Shown here one piece after another: positions 1 through 6,365 of a stretch of DNA of 12,507 nt (its first letter is position 1; each line of letters begins with the position of its first letter). Under the pieces are notes generated by a model. It was not told the origin of the DNA and ran no database searches. It saw nothing but the letters and a program-made list of their open reading frames with translations. Both the position numbers and the translations under genes were made by a program. Origin of the DNA: Rickettsiales bacterium (GTDB lineage Bacteria; Pseudomonadota; Alphaproteobacteria; Rickettsiales; UBA998); assembly GCA_019749855.1 (NCBI GenBank), contig JAIEPI010000161.1, forward strand, positions 1 to 12,507. The letters run 5' to 3'.

Positions 1-197
1 ATAAAATAGCTAATGGTAGAGAATTTATCACCGTTAATGCTGGCGGAGTTGGTGAATCCTGCGGCCACTTTATCTTTCCACACCTGTGTGAACCACGGTT
101 TGGACGAAGCATCCGCAAATTTCTTAAATTGCCAAGCTGGCCCGCCCATGTAAGTCGGGCTGCCGAAAATAATCGCATCAGAAGCTGCCAACTATTG
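1..197 (-). pseudogene. 5'-truncated second copy of the flavodoxin-family gene
   Basis: The minus strand of bases 3-191 encodes 63 residues identical to residues 53-115 of the intact flavodoxin-family protein at 1481-2059, including the GSPTYMGGP loop. By hand alignment 16 of the 63 codons differ and every change is synonymous, about 91.5% identity at DNA level. Homology stops at bases 191-197: the codon after Leu53 is a TAG (192-194), with more in-frame stops beyond it towards the glycosyltransferase gene. The N-terminal 52 codons, which carry the FMN phosphate-binding loop, are missing. The C-terminal part runs off the left edge, so its integrity is unknown. As it stands the copy cannot make a working flavodoxin. 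The all-synonymous divergence says the sequence was under selection until recently, so the break is young, or is an assembly join. Confidence 0.85.
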
Positions 198-216
198 CTA
201 TCATGATGCATGTGTG

Positions 217-245
217 CTTCGCTGGAGAGCGGAGACTGGAGACCG
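217..245 (+). promoter_or_regulatory. Ribosome-binding region of GT1 with three GGAGA units
   Basis: GGAGA occurs at 224-228, 231-235 and 238-242, spaced exactly 7 bases apart, just before ATG 246. The second unit leaves 10 bases to the ATG and the third leaves 3, so either could pair with the anti-Shine-Dalgarno. This decides for ATG 246 over the upstream ATG at 210. Confidence 0.5.
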
Positions 246-1277
246 ATGACTATCTTAAACCTCATGCTAGGCGCACAGCGCGGCGGGCTCGAACAAGCCG
301 CGCTCGATTACGCTGAAAGCTTAGCAGCAGCACACATCTCTACTCTCAGTATCATCTCACCCAAAGCATGGGTCGAGGCGCCGATGGCGACCGCAGGCGT
401 GGTGTACCAATCGCTCACCAACCATGGGCGGTTCGATTTTTTCGCACGAGCACGCCTGCGCGCCATTACCAAAAAAACTAAGGCCAGCGCTGTTATTTGC
501 CACGGAAACCGAGCCCTCACCCTGGCATTATGGGCGTTTAATGGCCCTGAATGGCCCAAAGTGATTGCGGTCGCGCACAACTACAAAACCCGTCGCTTCG
601 CACGCGCTCACCACTGCTTTGCGATTACGGAGCACCTCGCCATACACCTAAAAGCAGCGGGTGCAACGAACATTAGCCACATACCTAACATGGTGCGTGA
701 TTGCACCCCTGCTCCGCGTGAAGCATTTCGTGCGCCGCCCGTTATCGGCACCATGGGGCGCTTTGTTGCCAAAAAAGGATTTAAGTATTTCATTGAGGCG
801 CTCTCGGTGCTGCGTTCGCGTGGGATTGCCTTCAAGGCCGTGCTCGGTGGCGATGGCGAAGAATCGGATACGATCAATATGCTCATCGCCCGCTACCAAC
901 TGGAAAGCCATATCGAGTGCATCGGCTGGGTACAAAACAAAGCCCGCTTCTTTGCCGCGATTGATATCTTTGTGTTGCCATCGCTGCATGAGCCGTTCGG
1001 CATTGTGCTCATCGAGGCCATGAGCCATGCCGTACCTACCATCAGCAGCGATGCGGAAGGCCCGTGTGAAATTATTCACCACGGGGTGGATGGAATCCTC
1101 ACCCCGCGGGCCGATCCCGAAAAATTAGCCGACGCGATCGCCAAACTCATCGCCAACCCCGCCCGAGCCGCAGCTATAGGGATTGCAGGTAGCGCACTCG
1201 TTGCACGCGAGTATAGCATGGATGCGATGGTTGGGCGTTTGCAAACGGCGCTCGCGCCCTTTATACATGCATCTTGA
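246..1277 (+). CDS. GT4-type glycosyltransferase (GT1), apparently active-site competent
   Basis: This is a 343-residue retaining glycosyltransferase with the GT-B fold, likely a cytoplasmic or membrane-surface enzyme that moves a sugar from a nucleotide-sugar donor to a glycan or lipid. The acceptor is unknown. The N-terminal domain opens with a beta strand and a glycine-rich loop (LGAQRGGLEQ, 8-17). The C-terminal Glycos_transf_1 domain has GRFVAKKG (171-178, R172 and K176/K177 expected to hold the donor diphosphate), GGDGE (201-205) and the E-x7-E motif HEPFGIVLIE (E249, E257). I start it at ATG 246, preceded by GGAGA at 238-242 and 231-235. An upstream ATG at 210 has no ribosome binding site. 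A ygfZ remnant begins at or over its stop codon, mirroring the GT2-ygfZ pair at the right. Only about 50 bases separate it from the truncated flavodoxin copy, leaving little room for its own promoter, so it may be poorly transcribed. Confidence 0.9.
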   Translation: MTILNLMLGAQRGGLEQAALDYAESLAAAHISTLSIISPKAWVEAPMATAGVVYQSLTNHGRFDFFARARLRAITKKTKASAVICHGNRALTLALWAFNGPEWPKVIAVAHNYKTRRFARAHHCFAITEHLAIHLKAAGATNISHIPNMVRDCTPAPREAFRAPPVIGTMGRFVAKKGFKYFIEALSVLRSRGIAFKAVLGGDGEESDTINMLIARYQLESHIECIGWVQNKARFFAAIDIFVLPSLHEPFGIVLIEAMSHAVPTISSDAEGPCEIIHHGVDGILTPRADPEKLADAIAKLIANPARAAAIGIAGSALVAREYSMDAMVGRLQTALAPFIHAS

Positions 1278-1448
1278 ATCAGTACCCGCAGCATCATTCG
1301 TATCACTAGTGACGACTGCATTTCATTCCTGCACGCCATCCTCACCGCCGACATTTCAAAACCGAACGAGCATAAAATTCAGTTCGCTGCACTCCTTTCA
1401 CCGCAAGGGAAAATTCTGCACAATATGTTTGTGGTGGAGATGCATTAA
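1267..1448 (+). pseudogene. Remnant of a second ygfZ (folate-binding, GcvT-like) gene
   Basis: Reading from 1278 in the GT1 frame gives 56 residues that align without gaps to the N-terminal part of the intact YgfZ at 7774-8739. Both have an S/G-DD turn, then FL-x4-T-x-DI, then FAALLS-x-QGK. Fourteen of 29 residues are identical from FLHAIL to QGK. The natural start is probably ATG 1267, overlapping the GT1 stop. It reads MHLESVP, which matches MTYQFIP of the intact protein, but a one-base loss near 1284-1287 is needed to reach the conserved frame. The frame then ends at TAA 1446-1448. About 80% of the gene, including the KGCYVGQE signature, is absent. It is therefore a frameshifted, truncated remnant, and too divergent to be a recent copy of the intact gene. 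Confidence 0.75.
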
Positions 1449-1480
1449 GCCTCCAGATGAAAGGGATTTACATCAGAGCA

Positions 1481-2059
1481 TCACGCACCGCGCAGCTTTT
1501 TTGCTAACTCAGCAACACGGACAGCCAATAAACGTGCCGTTTCCAGATCGCCAGGCAGCGGGCCTTCATCGGGTGTTGCGTCCGAAGGTGACTGTGCAAG
1601 AGCGCCGCTAAACCCTGCAAGCCAGTTGACATCATCGCGGGTCGCTGCTTTTGAATTGGCAGGCATTAAGCCTGTGCCCACCCACACCATGCTGTGCTGC
1701 ATGGCCAACGTTATAAAATAGCTAATGGTAGAGAATTTATCACCGTTAATGCTGGCGGAGTTGGTAAATCCTGCGGCCACTTTATCTTTCCACACCTGAG
1801 TGAACCACGGCTTGGATGAGGCATCGGCGAATTTTTTAAACTGCCATGCTGGCCCGCCCATATAGGTCGGGCTGCCAAAGATAATCGCATCAGATGCTGC
1901 CAGCGTTTGCCAGTCCTGATCTGTGAGATTGCCTTCTTTATCAATCGCAATGCTGTGCACGCTGGCACCTGCCACGGACGCCGCACCTTTAGCTACCGCT
2001 TCCGCCTGTTTCGCCGTGTGGCCATAGCCACTAAAATAGAGAACCACCGTGTTGGTCAT
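1481..2059 (-). CDS. Flavodoxin-family protein (WrbA/NAD(P)H-quinone reductase-like)
   Basis: A 192-residue cytoplasmic FMN protein, close in length to WrbA-type NAD(P)H:quinone oxidoreductases of about 200 residues. It probably performs two-electron reduction of quinones or related acceptors. The FMN phosphate loop SGYGHTAK lies at 10-17 and the loop GSPTYMGGP at 62-70. The C-terminal TGLMPANS segment is where WrbA-like proteins contact the flavin. ATG 2059 is preferred: AAGGA lies 9 bases before it but only 3 before ATG 2065, which would add two residues. The gene starts about 30 bases after the pirin stop on the same strand, so the two are probably co-transcribed. A truncated, protein-identical copy lies at 1-197. 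Exact substrate and cofactor preference cannot be read from sequence; WrbA proper is a possible but unproven label. Confidence 0.85.
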   Translation of the reverse strand: MTNTVVLYFSGYGHTAKQAEAVAKGAASVAGASVHSIAIDKEGNLTDQDWQTLAASDAIIFGSPTYMGGPAWQFKKFADASSKPWFTQVWKDKVAAGFTNSASINGDKFSTISYFITLAMQHSMVWVGTGLMPANSKAATRDDVNWLAGFSGALAQSPSDATPDEGPLPGDLETARLLAVRVAELAKKLRGA

Positions 2060-2088
2060 GATCATTATTCCTTACTAAAAATGAATCT

Positions 2089-2796
2089 TTAATGAGTGGT
2101 AGGCACGTCAATAATCAGAATCTCGGCATCTTGCAGGGCAGTGATGTTCACCACGGATTCCTCGCTTATCTCCGCCCCATCCCCCTGATGTAGCATGACG
2201 CCATTTAGCGTAAAGCTGCCGTGTGACGCCAGCACATACGCCTGATGCACGATCGGCTGTTGTATGGTGCTGCCTGCCGATAAAAGCCCACCGTAAATGG
2301 CGGCGTCCTGATGAATGAACAAGGCCTTGGCATCTTTATGGCGCGCCATACCCGACACCAGAACTTCCAAAGCATCCGTTGAGAGAGTTTTCGGAAATTC
2401 TTTTGCCTCCCAGCGTGGAGTGACACTTTGCTGATTAGGTAAAATCCAGATCTGATACAGCGTGGTTTCCTCACGCTCGTGATTATGCTCAGAGTGCAAA
2501 ACGCCGGTTCCGGCACTCATTACCTGCACGTCACCCGCCCGTGTACGGCCCTCATTACCAAGGCTGTCTTTATGGGTAATGGCCCCTTGCCGCACATACG
2601 TGATGATTTCCATATTGTCATGCGGATGCGTACCAAAGCCACGGCCTGCCGCAATTCGATCATCGTTCACTACCAACAGCGCACCAAATCCTGTGCGTGA
2701 TGGATCATAATAACTGGAAAAACTGAAATGGTGACGGGCATCTAACCAACCATGGTCAGCATGCCCAAGATTCGCATAAGGATAATGAACAATCAT
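2089..2796 (-). CDS. Pirin family protein (YhhW-like bicupin)
   Basis: A 235-residue cupin protein of the pirin/YhhW family, whose members bind a metal in the N-terminal cupin. Some, such as E. coli YhhW, show quercetin 2,3-dioxygenase activity, and others act as regulators. Numbered from the optional GTG at 2799, the metal ligands are H58 and H60 in FGTHPHDNMEI, H102 and E104 in GVLHSEH, matching the family pattern. The second cupin (about 145-235) lacks such a set, as usual for pirins. Start is ATG 2796 or the GTG at 2799 directly before it. Neither has a clear Shine-Dalgarno sequence. The 60-70 bases between it and the permease give little room for a promoter, so it may be read from upstream. 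The flavodoxin follows closely, and pirin with a flavoprotein is a plausible redox or stress pair. The family call is firm; the biochemical role is not. Confidence 0.9.
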   Translation of the reverse strand: MIVHYPYANLGHADHGWLDARHHFSFSSYYDPSRTGFGALLVVNDDRIAAGRGFGTHPHDNMEIITYVRQGAITHKDSLGNEGRTRAGDVQVMSAGTGVLHSEHNHEREETTLYQIWILPNQQSVTPRWEAKEFPKTLSTDALEVLVSGMARHKDAKALFIHQDAAIYGGLLSAGSTIQQPIVHQAYVLASHGSFTLNGVMLHQGDGAEISEESVVNITALQDAEILIIDVPTTH

Positions 2797-2864
2797 CACC
2801 GTATCTATTGTTGGTTATGGAATGTACTTAATCCTACGCAGCGCCTTCAACAAGAGCGGATTGA

Positions 2865-4382
2865 TTAGTCCGTTTGTGGCTCATGCTCATGTGCGACGAA
2901 CGCAACGTCACCATCCAATGGCTTATCCCCATGCGCCAGTCGGCTGAACCGGCGGCCATAGCAGAAATAGATCACGAACCCAATCATCAGGAACCAGAAC
3001 ATGAACGTGGCGATACGACCCCCGCTTTCGGAGGCGAACATGCCATAGACGAGGACGCTGCAGGAAATCAGGCCGCCCACAGGAATCCATGGCATAAAGG
3101 GTGTACGGAACGGACGGTGCAGATCCGGCTGGGTGCGGCGAAGGAATAGCACGCTAAGGCACACAATGGCGAAGGCGGCAATGGTACCGAGACTGACCAG
3201 ATCGCCGAGTACGCCAATCGGCGTTAAGGCTGCCGCCATGGCGACCAGAGAACCAACAATGACAGTATTGAGGTAGGGAGTATGAAAGCGCGGATGCACT
3301 TTGCAGAAAATTTGTGGCATAAGCCCGTCACGCGACATGGTATAAAAAATACGTGTCTGGCCATACACAAGCACCAGCATGACCGAGGACAGCCCCAAAA
3401 TTGCGCCTATTTTGATAATGAATGAAAACCAGCCGAGTCCAATCTGGTCCACGGCCACCGCCATTGGATCGGGCACATTCAGGGCACTGTAAGGCACGAC
3501 GCCAGTGAGCACGGCTGACACGCCCATGTAAAGTATCGTGCACACAATCAGCGAGCCGATAATACCAAACGGCATGTCTTTTTGTGGATTTTTTGCCTCT
3601 GCTGCGGCCGTTGAAACAGCCTCAAAACCGACGTAAGCAAAGAAAATAATGCTCGCCGCACGGAAGACGCCACTCCAGCCGAATTCGCCGTCCACACCGG
3701 TATTCTCTGGAATGAAAGGAGTCCAGTTATCAGGATTCACATAAAATGCACCAATGATAATAAAGGCCAGAACCACCGTGACTTTAATGGCTACGATAAT
3801 GTTATTGACGCGGGCTGATTCGCTGACGCCCGCAACCAGCAAACCGGTGACACCCAGAATGCCCACCAGTGCCGGCAGATTCATGATGCCCTTCACGATG
3901 CTGCCATCCGCCAGCGTTATCGGCATACCCCAGGGCTGCGACAATTGCGGCGGGATAAAAACCCCAAAATCCTTCAGAAAGCTTACGACATAGCCCGACC
4001 ATCCCACCGCCACAGTGGATGCCGCCAGACCATATTCCAACACCAGCAACCACCCCATCACCCAGGCGAAAATTTCACCCAACGTGGCGTAAGCATAGGT
4101 ATAAGCACTGCCAGACACCGGCAGCACAGAGGCCAGCTCGGCGTAGCATAATCCGGTGAAGGCGCAGACGATACCTGCGAGAACGAATGATAGTATAATC
4201 GCGGGTCCGGCATGTTGCGCCGCCGCCGTACCGGTCATCACGAAAATACCGGCGCCAATGATGCAGCCAATGCCTAAGCTAACGAGATTCCATGGCCCCA
4301 GGCTGCGTTTGAGTTCGCTCTGCATGCCCTCCTGCTGAATGCGGGCCACAGATTTTTTGAGCAGCAAGCGAGACATAGACAT
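2865..4382 (-). CDS. APC-superfamily amino-acid permease, CAT (cationic amino-acid transporter) type
   Basis: A 505-residue inner-membrane amino-acid permease with about 12-13 hydrophobic segments, within the normal size of bacterial CAT/YhdG-type carriers. The first segment has GIGCIIGAGIFV (37-48), the unwound glycine motif that binds the substrate backbone in APC carriers. GSAYTYAY follows in the third segment and FFAYVGFEAVSTAAAEAKNP near 245-265, the family consensus at segment 6 and its loop. The N-terminus is cytoplasmic and basic (RLLLKKSVAR). ATG 4382 is preferred, since GAGG lies 7 bases upstream; the second ATG two codons on is spaced worse. A perfect 8-bp hairpin lies about 30 bases upstream in the leader. 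Family membership suggests proton-coupled uptake; whether the substrate is cationic, branched-chain or another amino acid is unknown. Confidence 0.9.
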   Translation of the reverse strand: MSMSRLLLKKSVARIQQEGMQSELKRSLGPWNLVSLGIGCIIGAGIFVMTGTAAAQHAGPAIILSFVLAGIVCAFTGLCYAELASVLPVSGSAYTYAYATLGEIFAWVMGWLLVLEYGLAASTVAVGWSGYVVSFLKDFGVFIPPQLSQPWGMPITLADGSIVKGIMNLPALVGILGVTGLLVAGVSESARVNNIIVAIKVTVVLAFIIIGAFYVNPDNWTPFIPENTGVDGEFGWSGVFRAASIIFFAYVGFEAVSTAAAEAKNPQKDMPFGIIGSLIVCTILYMGVSAVLTGVVPYSALNVPDPMAVAVDQIGLGWFSFIIKIGAILGLSSVMLVLVYGQTRIFYTMSRDGLMPQIFCKVHPRFHTPYLNTVIVGSLVAMAAALTPIGVLGDLVSLGTIAAFAIVCLSVLFLRRTQPDLHRPFRTPFMPWIPVGGLISCSVLVYGMFASESGGRIATFMFWFLMIGFVIYFCYGRRFSRLAHGDKPLDGDVAFVAHEHEPQTD

Positions 4383-4410
4383 GCAGAAACCTCATAACCG
4401 ATATGCAACA

Positions 4411-4438
4411 TAAGCAGCAAGCAGTAGCAAGCTGCTTA
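4411..4438 (-). promoter_or_regulatory. Perfect hairpin in the permease leader
   Basis: TAAGCAGC (4411-4418) and GCTGCTTA (4431-4438) form a perfect 8-bp stem with a 12-base loop that also contains GC-rich repeats. It lies 28 bases before the permease start and has no T-run after it on either strand, so it is a poor rho-independent terminator. It could act as a leader structure for the permease mRNA, a 3' end structure for the gene upstream, or a dyad for a protein. Confidence 0.45.
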
Positions 4439-4523
4439 CATTGGCGCAAGAAAGAATGAATGCTGCATAGCGCACCTCAGCGCCAAGACTGGCACAGTTG
4501 CGTGCTTTTTATGCCCCCCTCAC

Positions 4524-6200
4524 TCAGCCAGCGCGCGCCATATCGGAGGTGGGTGACGGATGAAGCCGCCCATGCTTGAGCAACGTCATGGTTCCCGCGG
4601 GCAACAGGCGGCTGGCCGCATCGCCTAGGTCACCTTCATAGACATCATGCAGGCGGTGCATCGCTTTTTTCTGATAAAAACGGCCGCCATCGCGCGCCAA
4701 TAACTCTTGTATCACGCCAGGAAACTCGAGCGGCTCAGGGCTTTGTGCCATCGCGCCTAACTGCCCAAAAAAAAGACATTGTTTTTCGGTAGGCACCCAC
4801 GTCCCTAGTTGCACCGCATCAATGGCTGCTTGCAGCATGGCAATCTGGCGTAGCGTAGTTTCCACCGGCAGAAGTTTGGCGGGCTGATTGATCTCCTTCC
4901 TATGATCACGGTGACTTTTCAACTGGCTACCTACAATCTCCGCACGCTCCACGGCATTGCCCATTTTCTCCGTGTCTTTGGTAGCGGCACGGTCCCACAC
5001 ACCGCCACGGTAAGCCGTATAGCGCTGAGTCACGCGCATCTGTTCAACAAATAAAGCGCGCGCAATGGCCAGTTGGCTCTCACGCTCTGGTCCTTCTTCC
5101 TGCATAGCCTTGGCAAAAAGCTCTGACGCTTTGCCGAGATTGCGCTTATGTTGATTGCTGATGAAAAAGCTGGGCGTTAATTCGGCGCGAAACGGCGTTT
5201 CACTCTGGGTCAATTGTTGCGTGTAAAAGCGCAGCATATGCCGTGTGCCTTCGATCGTCTCGATTTGATAAACCTTCTGCTTCATGAGGCCAGTATCAGA
5301 AATCGCCTGCACATTAGCCTGCGTGAACTCATCGGCGGCAGTGGCCCAGGCACCGCTTGGCGCAGGTTGATTTTCGGCTAATTGCTGCAACTGCGCGATA
5401 GCCCGTTCAAACACATGCGGAAGGTCGGATTTTTCAATGGTGAGTTGTGGCGTGGTGGTGTTGGCGTTTTGTGCCCGTTGCGCTACATATGCCTCATCAA
5501 ACAGAGCCTTTGCCGGTGCCGACAGCTCCTGCAATCGGCCCTTACGCCGCGAGAGATGCTGCACTTCCATTAAATGTTGCTGGATAGGCAGCACCGCTTT
5601 GAAAAAACCTGTTATGTCGTTTTGGCTGGCGTAAGATGCCGCCAGCCGATAGAGCAGCGCCGCGCAGGCTTTCTCCAGCGTATCCACATCTTTGCCGGTG
5701 CCCAGCGCATTGTCGTTCACGGTGCCATATTCGATTAATTCACCATCATCATGCACTAAAATGGGCACGGCTGCCGCACGCAATTCCTGCTGAATCTTGT
5801 CCTCCGCAAGACCCGCACGCCCGAGCACCCGTGCGTATTGCGCGATGCCAAACAGCGGGTGCGTTCCACTGTTACCACCCAGGCCGGTTGGTATTTCTTC
5901 TACGCCCACAAAGCGCACGGTGTTATGCAATGGCACGCGAATCATCGCCGCCAGCGCTTGCTTTTCCCGGCTCCATCCCAAATCCAGCGATGCATTCAGC
6001 AAGGTGATAAGCGTTTTGTAATCCGCAAATTTTGCACTCGCCTGCGCGATGTTCACATCCTGAGTGTGGCCATTGGCCGCATAATTCAGAATGGGTGGCT
6101 CCGCCTGCATCTTCATGGCACCCATGCTCTGCGTCAGCTCTTCATATAAGGATGTGAGACGGCCCCAACGCTCCGTGCTTAAGGTGGGTGTTTGTGACAT
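4524..6200 (-). CDS. Unrecognised 558-residue cytoplasmic protein
   Basis: I do not recognise a family. The start is well supported: AAGGAG ends 8 bases before ATG 6200. The protein has no signal peptide and no membrane segment, and most of it looks helical and rich in Gln, Ala, Glu and Leu. Few features stand out: a segment at about 87-120 that looks most like a folded core, with VPLHNTVRF, GVEEIP and a glycine-rich GLGGNSGTHP loop (106-115); HDDGELIEYGTVNDN near 150-165; a basic, charged region SRRKGRLQEL near 220; and a C-terminal GRFYQKKAMHRLHDVYEGD. The coding style resembles its neighbours, so nothing marks it as foreign. It sits between two amino-acid transporters, divergent from the AGCS symporter and about 140 bases upstream of the permease on the same strand. 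No function is assigned. Confidence 0.85.
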   Translation of the reverse strand: MSQTPTLSTERWGRLTSLYEELTQSMGAMKMQAEPPILNYAANGHTQDVNIAQASAKFADYKTLITLLNASLDLGWSREKQALAAMIRVPLHNTVRFVGVEEIPTGLGGNSGTHPLFGIAQYARVLGRAGLAEDKIQQELRAAAVPILVHDDGELIEYGTVNDNALGTGKDVDTLEKACAALLYRLAASYASQNDITGFFKAVLPIQQHLMEVQHLSRRKGRLQELSAPAKALFDEAYVAQRAQNANTTTPQLTIEKSDLPHVFERAIAQLQQLAENQPAPSGAWATAADEFTQANVQAISDTGLMKQKVYQIETIEGTRHMLRFYTQQLTQSETPFRAELTPSFFISNQHKRNLGKASELFAKAMQEEGPERESQLAIARALFVEQMRVTQRYTAYRGGVWDRAATKDTEKMGNAVERAEIVGSQLKSHRDHRKEINQPAKLLPVETTLRQIAMLQAAIDAVQLGTWVPTEKQCLFFGQLGAMAQSPEPLEFPGVIQELLARDGGRFYQKKAMHRLHDVYEGDLGDAASRLLPAGTMTLLKHGRLHPSPTSDMARAG

Positions 6201-6365
6201 GGGCGTGACTCCTTCTCATGATGATTGACGCTATCTAGCAATAGTTTCCTCAACAATGCACATGACAGTTCTGTGATATCTCCACAGCGCATAGCACTAA
6301 GCGCAAATTTGCATGGCGTTAATTATGGCTTGCGTGATTGAAGCTTTATTTCTTAATGTAGAGGT
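6201..6365. promoter_or_regulatory. Divergent intergenic region between the unknown gene and the symporter
   Basis: This 165-base gap must carry the 5' signals of both divergent genes. A clear Shine-Dalgarno for the unknown gene is CTCCTT at 6209-6214 (AAGGAG on the minus strand). A 10-bp palindrome GCAAATTTGC at 6303-6312 could be an operator. I find no convincing -35/-10 pair on either strand. Confidence 0.4.

Noticed and set aside
648..1082. 144-residue minus-strand frame opposite GT1
   Set aside because: Lies wholly inside the GT1 gene, which has conserved GT4 motifs on the other strand.
198..1480. Insertion sequence or transposon carrying GT1
   Set aside because: No transposase, terminal inverted repeats or short target duplication are visible; the flanking repeats are long gene copies instead.
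1183..1611. 142-residue plus-strand frame across the GT1 end and flavodoxin end
   Set aside because: Out of frame with GT1 and the ygfZ remnant, and runs antisense into the flavodoxin gene; only its MHLESVP stretch is meaningful, as the likely old ygfZ start.
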